Source: Melastoma dodecandrum
Lineage: Eukaryota > Streptophyta > Magnoliopsida > Myrtales > Melastomataceae
Reading direction: 5' to 3'
Length of the DNA stretch: 64,000 nt
Assembly (NCBI GenBank): GCA_029817715.1
Contig: JARUPY010000404.1
Span: 1 to 64,000, forward strand
Below the pieces are notes generated by a model. It was given only the letters and a program-made list of their open reading frames with translations. It was not told the origin of the DNA and did not search any database. This document shows positions 47,466 to 59,300 of the stretch, piece by piece. The translations under genes and the position numbers were made by a program. Within the stretch, counting starts at the first letter, position 1, and each line of letters begins with the position of its first letter.

Positions 47466-48788
47466 TATACTGTTGGTATAGGATTGCACTAAGAAGGGGG
47501 TTGAATTAGTGCCTTAACATTTTTTACACTTTTTCTATTAAATATGGTCACAGAAGCAGTGCTCTATTATATTACAGAAATTAGATCTGCTGTACAGATT
47601 ATCTTACATGTTAATGACACAAAGACTTATAGTGGTTCGGAAACAATGCATATGTCCACTCTCCCAGTGCTTATCCCAATTAGGGCGTATTCATTATATG
47701 ATGATCAAGGAAAGCTACAGATGCACACTTCTACCAGAAATGTGACTAATCACTTGCACGTACACACATGACTAACCTAATCTTCACGTAAACACCGTGA
47801 TTAACTCCGACTCCTCACTAAGCCCGTGACTTCAAGGCTACCGCGTACCCTTGCACACACCTCGTTTGATAACAACCCAGAACAAGAAGAATAGCTACAA
47901 AATGAAAAATCTGCAGCCACAAAAAAACGTTCTCTAAAGAGGAGATCAGCTCGGTGAAAGAACAATGGACGCTCTAAGTTTTTGCAATAGTGAAGGAACG
48001 AAGATTTCTCGTAAGCTCTCAGGTTGAACAACAAATTAGAGTTATGTCTTCACTCTTGCTTATAAGCTTGTCCACAGAACAAGATTCCTAATTAATCATA
48101 ACGATTAGTTGATTTCTTGCCATTTGCTCCAAGATTCGATCTTGTATGATAGCTTTCAATAATATAATCATTATCCATAAAACATTAGATAAATAAATAA
48201 GACTTCAAATCAAGGATAATGTACTTCGCACAGAGGTTTTTTTTCTACAACAGCAGAGCCAACACTTTTCCGTATATGAAATTGGCATTGGGATTGATTC
48301 GTTTCCTTTATATGAAAACATTCTCATTGTAAAATATTCTCACTAGGGAGATTTCAACCCGATTAGGCCGTGGCCAAATTCCATAATCATAAATTCACTT
48401 AAGTTTAGGAAATATATCTCACGATATCTTTCCAAATCAACTTAAAGAATGATCTCGACAAATAAGTCAAATCCAAGAGTGAATCTAGATTTACACGTGC
48501 TCGCTTAAATAACAATCTCCAACAAGGAGAGTTATAGCATCTATGACTCAGAAGCTCATCTCTACAATAAATATAGTAGACTCGATAATAAATCTTGTCC
48601 TCAGAACACCATTTCTAATGGCTAGCTCGTTTCTTCTGTTTAAGTCATCCACGTTACTCTTTTACAAATTGCTCAAGTAGCAGAAACCAGCTTCTACACT
48701 CGAAGACATATTCTCCTGTACACTTAAATAGCACATTATCAATACATAATATTTTTCATCGTCAAAACCAGATTATATCAACATATAC
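47466..48788. mobile_element. Solo LTR with TATAC target duplication
   Basis: The 1,313-bp element at 47,471-48,783 starts TGTTGGTATAGG and ends ATATCAACA (TGTTG...CAACA ends), with TATAC on both sides (47,466-47,470 and 48,784-48,788). No gag-pol and no second LTR are present. It is unlike the other two LTR families in the window. Confidence 0.8.
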
Positions 48789-49403
48789 TCTTCGAGTTAG
48801 ACGTATGTTGACCGCGTTCACGTTCTTTCGGTGTTCAAGAGAGAACGTGATACGTTCAATGCAGCCGACAAGAGTAATACCGTCCGTTCATTATTCCCTA
48901 TAGAATCACGCCTTAAGCAACTAAAGGGACACTGTTTTAACGAGGTTAGGTGAGAGTATCACTCAAAGGAAATGCAGCTCCCTTCCTGCAATCCTTCCTT
49001 GGGCTCGACAATTTGAATGGATGGTGCACGCGACATAATGGGCCTTATTAATGGGCTTTAGGCCCATTGATAATATTGGTATTGTATAGCTCCCTCCTCC
49101 ATCCTGCAAGTCATGCAGATAAGGTCACGAACGGTCACGTTCAGCCATTTCGCCGCAGTGTGGCTGGACAAGTCGAGCCAAGCTGGTCGCATGGAACAAT
49201 GAGGCGAGGATGAACTCAGTTAGACTGAAACTTAGCTGACGATAGAATTTATGGATGTTGGGGTTGTGCGTACAATTATGGACTCCACAGTGATTTATAT
49301 TTTTCTGACATCATACCATTTAATTAACTACCATGTTCGAGTTAGAAGTTGGGGTAGTTCTGTCCTGTCCCCACGTGGTCGGACACACAGGAGTGACTAT
49401 CAC
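48789..49403. other. Intergenic, probable decayed duplicate of PLATZ 3' flank
   Basis: tatcactcaaa and agctcccttcct near 48,958-48,996 recur at 49,398-49,438 at the PLATZ stop. Together with 47,430-47,470 this suggests a small duplicated flank that was split by the solo LTR. No gene is seen. Confidence 0.4.
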
Positions 49404-50767
49404 TCAAAATAAAGGAGCCCTATGAGGAGCTCCCTTCCTCCGGTTGCCATTGCCGAGGGAAAGTACCATTCCAGGAGCGAACATGCCGTCCCTCCCATTC
49501 ATCTTCCTCGGGCTTGAGCTCGAGGAACCCTGCTTGTCCTGCATCACCGCCGACGGACTGCCTTGGACCGAGTTCGACGCATACTCGCCATATTCCTCCT
49601 TCACCTCGTATGAACCATCCATCCTCAGACCTTCGAACTGGGCAACCGTGAATTCCGACTCGTCAAAGTCATGCAGTACGCTCGACAAGCTCCCCCCGAC
49701 TTGAAAAAGCAAGTGATTCACCTGCACCATCATCATAACTGATCACGCTACTAGTTGAGTGCAAACATTATAATTCCGACCATGGCGGGGAAACGAGTAA
49801 AGACCACCAAGACCTTGCAAGCGAGGGAGCAGAAAAGGAAGGGCTCCTGGAGGATGCGGTCGCAAGCGAAGCAGGAATTAGCGGAACACTTGCAGCTCCT
49901 GGTCTGAGCCCTCTTGGCTAGGAATACCACCTTTGCCCCGTTAATCGTGTACGGCTGTCGAAAATCCGATACAAAACCCAATATCATTTACCACATCCTA
50001 ATAATGTAATCCATATTCATGGATGTTGGTTCATGGGGGAGGATGTGGATACCAATACCTGGATGTGAGAGCAGTCAATGAGCTTGTGGAGATCCCCAAG
50101 ACGAACAACATCATGGTAAACATACCTCCTCACCTGACGTGTCAATATGTTGCACGACCCCAATTACATGTCACATGTTGTAGGACCAACCAAGTAAGGA
50201 AATTGAAAGTTCATCACACATCACAAAAGGGATGGTGACAAAAGAAGAAGAAGAAGAAAGCACCGGTCAAACTTGCAAGAAAACTTTTGTTCCGAAAGCA
50301 GCGGGACAAGGGTTGGGGAGGGGAGAGAGGGACCCTCCAGAGTCCAGACACAACACTTTCTAACACACCCAAGTAGAAATAAAATAAAAATCCTCCTCCC
50401 CCTGCACTTTCCCTACGGCTATCGGAGTTCAACTATGGAAAGCTTAATAAGGGAGATGTTCGAAGAAGGGGGAGGAGTGCAGGTGTTGTGCATGTACCTG
50501 GAGGCGGGGATGCGTGCGGTGGGAGGGGAGGCAGTGAGCACAGATGCTGAGGCAGCAGCGTAGGCAGAAGACGTTCTTCTCGTTCTTCCTCCGATCCCCG
50601 TGCGATACGCAGCTCCTGAAGAACGACGTCTCCCCCATCAGCCCCTCCAGCCACCCCGGCTTCTCCCCCGACTTTTTCATCGTCGTCATCCCCACACGGC
50701 CGTCGCGAACCAATTCTCGGAGACAAGCTCCCGTAACTCTACCGTAGCAAGAACTATTATTATTCAT
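49404..50767 (-). CDS. PLATZ-family zinc-dependent DNA-binding protein
   Basis: Four exons in one phase (50,498-50,767; 50,059-50,133; 49,814-49,954; 49,404-49,721) give 267 residues. The PLATZ features are in order: KPGWLEGLMGETSFF, CLRCCLSICAHCLPSHR, RRYVYHDVVRLGDL, LIDCSHIQPYTINGAKVVF and CKCSANSCFACDRILQEPF.FCSLACK, followed by a Ser-rich tail and the typical end RRKGAPHRAPLF. PLATZ proteins bind A/T-rich DNA and mostly repress transcription. The start is the first ATG in the frame (MNNNSS); a start at MTTMKKSGEKPG would also leave the whole domain intact. Confidence 0.9.
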
Positions 50768-51512
50768 ATCAATATCAGCTTCCACTTCTTTCGTTTTGGG
50801 TACTATAATGCGCCCCTGGCAAATGGCATGGTAGGGTCATATTGAGAGGAGAGAGGGGATAAAATTTTTACCATGTATATATATATATACATGTGTGTGT
50901 ACATCCCTCGGGTAAAAATAAAAACTATACGCTAATCGAAATATTTAATTATCTTATTTTTGAAATATTATTATTATCATTATTATTATAAGAAGGACGA
51001 TTACTGTAGTAAATTTGTATACATATCGCCACGTGGTTCAATTCCAACAAAAGAAAATGTACGTTCCCTCCCTACACAACACCAATCACTCGTTCTGGAG
51101 TGGTAATAATTTTATGGACGGATCTTGATGATCGGGTTGGAATCGGACGGCTAGGGGTTGATTGGGTTTAGGCTAATGTCTTTGACGGTCCTCTCCCTCT
51201 CTCTCTGCTGCTGCTGCTACTTCTTTGGGCCCCACCTGTCGCCACCACAAATGATTTGGTTGTTTTTATTTTTTGCCGACGAAATATTTCCCACAATGTA
51301 TATTCTAATTAATAAAATATTTTCATTTTAATTTTTTTCACCGGGATTTGCATATGGATTTGGATTCCGTACCACACACCTCTGCCAAATATGGCCTTTC
51401 TCTGTGGGGTTGACGCAGCAACGTCACGTCTGTTCTGGTATAATCTTCTTCAATTAATAATTAATATGCAAATATTTCTTTCTAAAAACATTTCGAGCTT
51501 TGCAGAAGTACC
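50768..51512. other. Intergenic region, divergent promoters of PLATZ and bL12m
   Basis: It holds a (TA)n/(TG)n microsatellite at about 50,874-50,902 and a CTG run at about 51,205. No gene is seen. Confidence 0.5.
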
Positions 51513-51795
51513 AGAGCAATTATTATTGTTATTTCTTCTTTTTTTAGAAAAATAGTGGGAATTGATTAGTATTTATGGGCCTATTGGGCCGACATTTAAG
51601 CCCATTACAAGCCCAAAAATCTCCTCTCCGTCTTCGCTATTCCTGAGTTTGCCCCGGCGGCAGCCGCTCACCGTTTGCTGCTGCTGCTGCTGCTTTTTTT
51701 GCGTTGGTCGGTCGGCCGGAGGGTCGGCTGCAGTCTCGTCTTTTTTGTGTATCCCCAGGAGAAGGAGAGACCTGCCCCCCCACTCCCCCAATTAG
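51513..51795 (+). promoter_or_regulatory. bL12m promoter and 5'-untranslated first exon
   Basis: Site II-type motifs (ttgggcc, aagccca twice) cluster at 51,577-51,618, as in promoters of plant ribosomal-protein genes. A probable non-coding exon follows and ends AATTAG, then a GTATTT donor at 51,796. The matching acceptor (CTTGTCAG) ends at 52,641, giving a 5'-UTR intron of about 846 bp. A degenerate copy of this unit lies at 55,681-55,958. Confidence 0.65.
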
Positions 51796-52717
51796 GTATT
51801 TCCTTCCCCTTTTCATTACTCTATCCCCTCATTCATCCTTCATCCATATATGGCTAAACAGTAATCAACTAAGGTTGTGGATACCACACAGCGCCTGCCA
51901 AGTGTTTGTCGGATTGCCTCGCCTTAACTTGATCTGATCTTTCCTGTTGCTGCTGCTGCTGCTGGGTTTCTGCACTTGATGTTGATTTCTTAACAATCCC
52001 AACTTCAAGTTTAGCTATTTCTAGCTTAGACTTTGGACGCTGTTTATGTAGTAGAAAGTATATATTCACAATGATCCCTTGAGGGATCTTGGGTGCCCCC
52101 CCCCAGAAATCGATTTCGTGTTTATTTTTTGTGTTGTGCCTCTTTCGCTGACTGGATGGGTTTTCGGCTTCGCCATGGGGGAATAGAACTCTAGCATGCT
52201 CTAACACATCTCAAGGTCCTTAGTTGGCTAGTTTTAGCAAGGTAGCTTAGCTCTACCAGAGCAGTGTAGCTGGATCTTTATATCATTATACGTGAATCCT
52301 GTGTACGGATAGGAAAAGAATTTTCTCATTGTGCTTCATCCGGGTTATTCTGTTACGCCTCTTAGAGAAAAAATTGAATTTTTCTGAAAGATTTGATGAT
52401 GAAATAGAATCTCTCTTTTAAATGATTTTTAATTCATTCAGAAAATCGAGCCATACGTTTCAAGTGCCTTCTTGGCTTCTGTTTTGAAATGCACATGTCA
52501 CCCGATTAATATTTTATCGGGTAATTAGAGAATCCTTTTCTCATTGTCCAATCCATAACTACCCTTTCATCAAGTATATTACTGTTCCCAGTGGTTGTCA
52601 CACCTTTTTTCTTTTCTTATTTTCTGGACTTCTCTTGTCAGGTCAAAGATTGCATTTTCTATGCTCCATGATTTTATAGAGTCGTGAAGAGGGGGTCATC
52701 TAAGTCATCTGGTGGAA

Positions 52718-53365
52718 ATGAGCTTCATCTTTAGAGTTAAACAGTATATGCCCCGTGGCTTACAAAGAAACCCGGTGATCCTTCCTGGAATAGCTTATTA
52801 TAAGTGGAATCTGGGAGTCCTCAACTTCTCTCAACCTGCACTAAAAGAGGAAGACGATGATGAGGAAGTGGAGATTGACCAAAGGAAACTCCCAGCTGAT
52901 TATGATCCAGCCACATTTGATCCTACTCAGCATCGTAGTCCTCCGACTGAAAGAGTTTTCAGGCTCGTAGATGAAGTATCGGGATTATCTTTACTGGAAG
53001 TTTCCGAGTTGTCCTCCATTTTGATGAAGAAACTCGGTATGACTGCACCACCAGTTGTGGGAGTCATGAAAGCAGGAGCTGCCACAGGGTTGGCTGGTAT
53101 GGCAGGTAAGGCTGCAGCATCGGCTGCCAAGGAGGAGACAAAACCAGAGAAAACTGTATTTGAATTGAAATTAGAGTCATATGAGGCAGCCTCTAAGATC
53201 AAAATTATCAAGGAGGTTAGGAGTTTTACGGATTTGGGACTCAAGGAAGCCAAGGAGTTGGTTGAGAAAACGCCAGCGGTGTTTAAAAAGGGTGTTTCAA
53301 AGGAAGAGGCCGAACAGATAATCGAGAAGATGAAAGCCGTCGGCGCAAAGGTCATTATGGAGTGA
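52718..53365 (+). CDS. Mitochondrial large-subunit ribosomal protein bL12m
   Basis: The single coding exon gives 215 residues. A basic N-terminus (MSFIFRVKQYMPRG) fits a mitochondrial targeting signal. An acidic linker (EEDDDEEVE) is followed by the L7/L12 N-terminal dimerisation part (VSGLSLLEVSELSSILMKKL) and the C-terminal domain (TVFELKLESYEAASKIKIIK, DLGLKEAKELVEKTP, EAEQIIEKMKAVGAKVIME). L7/L12 forms the ribosomal stalk that recruits translation factors. The ATG chosen is the first after the 5'-UTR intron; it fits the usual start MS(L/F)I. Confidence 0.9.
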   Translation: MSFIFRVKQYMPRGLQRNPVILPGIAYYKWNLGVLNFSQPALKEEDDDEEVEIDQRKLPADYDPATFDPTQHRSPPTERVFRLVDEVSGLSLLEVSELSSILMKKLGMTAPPVVGVMKAGAATGLAGMAGKAAASAAKEETKPEKTVFELKLESYEAASKIKIIKEVRSFTDLGLKEAKELVEKTPAVFKKGVSKEEAEQIIEKMKAVGAKVIME

Positions 53366-54815
53366 ATCCTAAAGGTGTTTTTTGGCAATCCTTCTTTTTT
53401 CGATCTACCCCCCTTTTTCCTCAATACGATGCATGTCAAATATCACAATGCTGAATGGGCAAGGGGAACTCCTGGTTAGTTGGTTACTCTGCAGGAGTCT
53501 CTAGGATGCTGATTCTCAAAATAACACATGTAGCATTTACCTTTTTGTTCATTGCTGTTCGGCAGAAGATGAATGAGTTGTATCACTCATATTGTTTCTT
53601 AAGACGGTTAACTCTTCCATTTTCAGGGCGAAATGTTTCAACATCTTCATGGGAGCTTTTTCCGTGTCTCTACCTGTGAAACCTTGATTGGGGCAAGCAA
53701 CAGTAGTCGGATAGAACCATGTGGTGGGACTGCTTTTAGTAAATTTCATTGTGATGGAACTTAATGGAAAAACCATGGGAGATTCCAGTCAGGGCCAAAG
53801 AGCAGTAAGATGTCTTCTTCCTAGTTAGTTTATTAGTGACTTTACATATTGGCAGATAAAGTATTATTAAGTAGTACTAATATCTCGAATTTAGTATTGC
53901 CTGGTCCCCATACTCTCCCAAGAGCTAATCAATCACTAAAATTTAATATAAATGAGAAGTTTTGATGTCTTATTCCCACCCACATGATGAGTGATTGCCC
54001 ATGTTCCTACCCACCCAATATGTCTGTGGAGATCCACGCCTACCTCTGTCACTAGACTAGCGCAGAAAGAAGATATTGTCATGGCATGGCATGGGATGCC
54101 CCCAATGATTATATCTAATTATCGGGTCGGTATGTTTATTCATTTATGGCTCTTTGACTTCTCCCTATTGTTTTAACTAACTTGGTTAGCATTGGGTTAG
54201 GACAGGAACAGATTCTTGCCATCATGTGCAGGTTGCAGACAGGGGTACACAAGAGCCATCCCCATCCCCATTCCTGTGCTCTCTTTTCCCATCTCTTTCA
54301 TGAAAATTTATATGCATGCAGCATGCAAATAAATGTTTAATGGATTCCTCCATATTTCATGAAAACAGAGAAGGAAGAGGATCAGCATCTTTTCTTCCAC
54401 AATCAATTGGGGGTGGGGTGGTTGGCATGGCATCGTTGGTTTGGTTTCATCAAAAAGAGTGAGTGTATCATGGATGTGGAGGAGTTTCTTTTATCATGGC
54501 CGAAAGATGAGGCGAGGGGTTGGGTGATGTGGCATGTGGAGAAAGTCAGTGTTTTGCTTGAATTAAGTAAAGGATAGAACTAAAGGAACCCACTTCTTGT
54601 TGTTGTGATGTGTAAAAGTCTCTTTCGACTCTGTCTGACTGTGAATTCACACACAATCTCAATCACATGGGAAGGCGAGACCTGTCAAAACTACCAACTT
54701 TGAAGGTCCACTATGACCCCTTTTTCATCGCATTCTCTCGCTTGAGTAAGGAAATATTAGTTTAAAGAAAAAGGATGTGAATAAAACTAATGGGACCTTC
54801 GTTCACCTTCACCCG
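53366..54815. other. Intergenic region
   Basis: It contains the bL12m 3'-UTR and no recognised gene. A 72-codon open stretch at 54,359-54,577 has no family resemblance. Confidence 0.5.
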
Positions 54816-54821
54816 TTTCCC

Positions 54822-54832
54822 TCTATATAAAA
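54822..54832 (+). promoter_or_regulatory. TATA box of the small Cys-rich gene
   Basis: CTATATAAAAA lies about 115 bp before the start codon at 54,939, a good distance for a plant core promoter. Confidence 0.7.
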
Positions 54833-54938
54833 AAGCCGATTTGCAACCCATTTTTTCCTCCCTCCTTCCCGTCATTCAGCTTTTCCATTGTTCTACATAA
54901 TCTCATTTCACAAGCAGCGGACGACCACGGAAACAACC

Positions 54939-55259
54939 ATGGCCGCTGATGCTTTCCCGCCCATGTCGCCCCTGCCAACGTCTTCATTTAGGAAGTCGGG
55001 TAGGAAATGCTGCTGCTTGGTGAGCCTGGTGACTGTGCTTAAGAGGTGCATGGTGAACAAGAGGAGGAGGAGCAGCTCCTCCAGGCAAACTTCATTCAAG
55101 TGCTGTTACGACCCTCTGAGTTACGCGCTAAACTTCGACTCGGAAGGGCAGCCCAGCAATTACGAGGATTGCCGTCGGTTCTGTGCCTTCAAGAACAGAT
55201 CCTTTGCGAGCCCAACTACTGCCTCCGAAACGCCAGCCTTGGCTATAGTCTCTGACTAA
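54939..55259 (+). CDS. Small plant-specific Cys-rich protein (unnamed family)
   Basis: It is intronless, 106 residues. The N-terminus MAADAFPPMSPLPTSSFRKSG precedes a short Cys cluster (CCCLVSLVTVLKRC), a basic stretch (KRRRSSSSRQ) and a conserved block (FKCCYDPLSYALNFDSEG...DCRRFCAF). The YDPLSYALNFD block and the C-terminal CAF are shared by a family of small, uncharacterised, often stress-responsive plant proteins. No signal peptide is evident. Function is unknown. The start follows AACAACC, a good plant context. Confidence 0.75.
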   Translation: MAADAFPPMSPLPTSSFRKSGRKCCCLVSLVTVLKRCMVNKRRRSSSSRQTSFKCCYDPLSYALNFDSEGQPSNYEDCRRFCAFKNRSFASPTTASETPALAIVSD

Positions 55260-55680
55260 TCACCGCCATCTTTCGCAGCGCCTTCAGACTAGGCAGAACC
55301 TTTCTGTTGTTTTCCGAACATAATAGAGTGAAGTAGAGTAGAGTAGCCCACCAACCCCCCCACCCTCATTAGATAAAGACTACAACAAAAGTAGACCTCT
55401 CATGCGGTTATATGGGGCCAGCTACCCATTGCTTTTCTTCGCATCCAATTCATGTCAACATGATCCGGATCTTCTTTCTTAGTGGTGGATCATGGCAGCA
55501 CACCAACCTGTTGGCAAGGAAAATGTATTCCCCGCAACACGTATCGAATTTTACAGTGATAACACCCGATAAACATATTGTTAACACAAGAGGTTACAGA
55601 GGTTGTGTTAACAACCGCTCCTCAATTATCAGCAAAGCATATTGTTGCCATGAAGGAAGTAAAATAACTAGAGGAAGAAC
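55260..55680. other. 3' flank of the Cys-rich gene
   Basis: No gene is recognised. Confidence 0.45.
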
Positions 55681-55958
55681 AAGAGCAATTATTATTGTTA
55701 TTTCTTCTTTTTTTAAAAAAATGTAGATAAATAAAATCGTGAGAATGGATTAGCATTTATGGGCTTATTGGACCTACATTTAAGCCCAGAAAAGCCCAAA
55801 AATTTCCTCTCTGTCTTTGCTCTTCCCGAATTTGCCCCGACGGCAGCCGCTCACCGTTTCCGGTTGCTGCTTTTTTTTTTTTTTTTTTGCGTTGGTCGGT
55901 CGGCGGAGGGTCGGCTGCAGTCTCGTCTTTTTTATGTGACGACCTCCGAATTAGGTAT
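55681..55958 (+). repeat. Duplicate of bL12m promoter and first exon
   Basis: The sequence from agagcaattattattgtta through the site II motifs (atgggc, aagccca twice), the TTTGCCCCG-CGGCAGCCGCTCACCG block and the GTTGGTCGGTCGG block matches 51,513-51,749 in order. It then jumps to the GAATTAG/GTATAA donor-like end matching 51,790-51,798. The CTG-rich run of the original is replaced by a run of about 18 T. It lies about 430 bp beyond the stop codon of CHR4 and points toward it. Confidence 0.85.
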
Positions 55959-56385
55959 AAACAATGTGCATCACAGTGAGCATGACAAACCCAACAAAGC
56001 AAAGAACCTCAAACCGATCCAAGGAATCGAAGAAAATATACGACTCATGCATAATGGCAGTCCTCCCTCAGATATTCATGAGCTGCTACCATATTCCGCA
56101 TTCACAACTATGATGGTACAACAGGGCCTAGTCAAACCAAAAGTTGTTGTTATACAGAAAAATCCCCTAGTTGAGAATGTCGGGATCATGCAAGGAAAAT
56201 AATATAAGAGGGGCCACTCTGTACTGATACTATATTCTAACCTTCTATCAAAAGAACAAAAAGGAATAACAAAATATAAAAGATCTCCTCCAGGTCCAAT
56301 AACCATTTAGAAATTTTTTGGAGATGCCTTGCTCCAAATGCAGTCAAAGCAACTTCTCCGCGATATCCTAACCTCCATATTATAC

Positions 56386-59300
56386 CTACATATCAAATTC
56401 ACTAGCTGCATCATCTGAACCGGTGTCCTCGAAAGAATCTCCCCCCATTTCAGGATGATTGTCTGGAGAAGGCTTCAGTCGAGCCTTGCCAAAATCTTCA
56501 CTCTCGCTAGACAGACTTTCTTTCGCTGGCTTTGGTTCTGAAGAAGCATCACCAGGCTGGGATTTTGAATCAATATCAGAGGCAGAATCCACCAACACTA
56601 AGCTTCCTTCAGGGACATCGGGATTTCCAATGGAAGGAGGTGCTGGCACAGTTGCAATTGATTGAGTTTCGTCCAACCCTTCGCCAGATTGTTCAGGCTG
56701 CATAGATTGTGGGGCCGGAGAAGGAGAATTCACCTTGCTTCCCTCTGACAGGGCCACTTTATGAGAGGTGCCAGCACCAAGTCTTCCTGTTAATGCCTCC
56801 GTTGCCTCGCCAAATTCAGGAACCAAAGGACTAGAACCTGAAGCACCAGCGTCCAAGACCACTCCACCAGCAACAGATTGTGTGCAGGGCGACTTGTCAA
56901 GCCTCCTTTTCCTTTTAAGACTACTTCTAGGATCCTTTGGTTTTGAAGGAGCTGGGCCTGGAACCACAAAAGGGGGAATTGAAGCCTTGTCATCTCCATA
57001 AAGAAGTCGAACTGACTGAGCTATGGCTGATACTGTAGGTGGCAGGTCACTGTCAGAAGGTTTTGGTAAGGTCACAGCTGCCCGGAGCCAATGCGGTAAC
57101 TTGTTTGTCTCATAATCGACATCCATTACTTCTTTCCCCTTGGCATTTGAAAGATTTATGACCTTATTCTGTGCCGGCACCGCCACAGAACTGCTGCTGG
57201 GTTCCCCAGGCGGAAAGCTCAAACCCTCACGAATTTCTTGCAAAAGGTTCAGGGATCTATCCAGAGCAGATTTGTCGAGACAAGAACTGTCATCTCTTCT
57301 TTCAAGGAGACCACGGTTTTTAGTATAATCTGTACCAAGAGTATCCATCTGACCCATTGCAAAAGAAGATGGCACATATGGTCTCTCAAAAGGCACAGTG
57401 GTTGAGGTCCCAGTGCTGTAGGAAGGCCCAGCTGAAAAGTGATGGCTTATGCCTGCTTGAAGTTGCTCGGGTCTAATAACAGAAATAGGTGGAAAATGCT
57501 CCAACCCGTACTGGTCACCAGCATTAAACAGAGGCATACCTGAAGCGTTCTCCCCATAACCCAACTTCATGTCCGTGAAATGTGTCTGAAATTTTGTCGG
57601 CACAACAAACTTATTCCCCTGAAAGGACTTTGATAGCATTACGTCTGGGAATCTAGGTAAAGAGGATTTCAGTGGCCTGTTCAATTTTGGTAGTAAAGGA
57701 TGAGATGGTCCATCAAATATCTTAAGCTGTTCCTCTTCCCACCTAGAAGCCAAATCTTCTGGAGTTCTGCCCTTGGAAAAAATCAGCCTTGGGTCCCTAA
57801 GCACTGTCAACCAATTACCTCGCCCATGTCTACGGACACCGATCCAAAGGAAATCAAGTTCATCCTCAGACCAGTCATCAACCCTAGATTTCTTTCTGCT
57901 GAAGTAGCTCGTCCCAGATCCAGTCCTCAACAGAATGTTTTCCAGAACTTTGCGGTGGTTATCAGGAAATTGGGGAAATGTTGATGGTACCTGATTTACT
58001 ACGAGAGGAGCCGGCATTTCTTCAGCTGTTTGATTATATCTAGCCACATCTTGGGGAGGGACATTGAAATTTGGCAATGGAGGGATGAAAGGGATATCTT
58101 GGCTCAATCTGAGACCAGTTTCAGCTCTGTCGCCTAGGGATAAGTTCGGCAATAAGTCAGAAGGTCGAAGGGTGCTGTCAGTCGGAAATGGAAATCTTGG
58201 AGGCAGCTTTCCATAAAAAACACCAGCCCTGTTGATTTGCTCTGGGTAATCGCAGGCACCAGTGCCTCCGCTTTCTAATCGAGCTGAGAATTTCTGCTGC
58301 AGCACATTTGGCAGATACTGCAAATGGATGCACAGTATAAAATCATGTTAAGAACCTAACCATATTCAAATGAAAAGGGAATGGGCACAAACACACACAA
58401 ATCATGCATGCACATGCACCAATATAACACACCTTAAGCATGCAGATGTCCACACAGGCACAAAGGTGTAAAGTAAAAGTACTCACTGGAGGCAAACAAG
58501 AACTGGATGCTTCTCCTGAAGCGGCGTGCAGCTTTACTTTTTCCTGGAAGGGTTCTTGACCTATGATTTGCATGCCTGCAGAACTACCTGAAAAGGGGGG
58601 CAAACAGAAAGGAAATTCCAATCCTGATGGCCTGCTATGTTTGGGTATTGATTTAAAAGAATTCCGGCGTAATGACTCCATTTGGTGAGCATTAGGGGCA
58701 CAAAGTCCCAGAACTGGCAACAGTTTGTTGGACTCTGTGGCAGAATACAATGTGCCTTCTTTAGCGCGGTTACCACGGCTGTCAGACAGAATTCGACGAG
58801 AAACCATGATTTGGTTTTGTTCCTTTGCCTTGAACTCATCCTCTTTCTCATTTTCAGGGTCAGTTGCCGGGATTTCTTTCTTGGGCCGAATTAGGGCAGC
58901 AGCTTCATCAGCATTTGGGATCTCTGCTGAAGGATGCTCAGGGGTTGCTTTATGTCCTGACCCCTCTCCACATCTACCATCAGCGATAGGCTGAGGCTCT
59001 TCCATCTTGGTTCTCCTAGCCAAACGCTCTTTCTGGCGAGCCCGGAGCTTTGAACTGGGAATGTGATATTAGATAAGTTAGCTATAGAATAGCATAAGCA
59101 CTGACAATGAATACAAAATTCCAAGGTTTGTCCATTTTTTTCTCGTGCCATTAAAATTTTCTAGTCGTCCAACAGAAAACAAATAGAACTTTCAACCAAA
59201 AGTGCTGTTACCGGATGATACATATGGCAAAAGTACAGGAGCAGAAACGTATCACCAAACAAAGCAAAATTCAGAACAAAATTCAACAGAAGCTTACAAC

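Noticed and set aside
54359..54577. 72-codon open frame between bL12m and the Cys-rich gene
   Set aside because: No conserved motif, no promoter or splice context, normal for chance length.
55759..56202. Open frame of 147 codons on the plus strand after the CHR4 3' end
   Set aside because: Its first half is the copied bL12m promoter/first exon, with a Phe run coded by a T run, and its second half is CHR4 3'-flank in antisense. No family resemblance.
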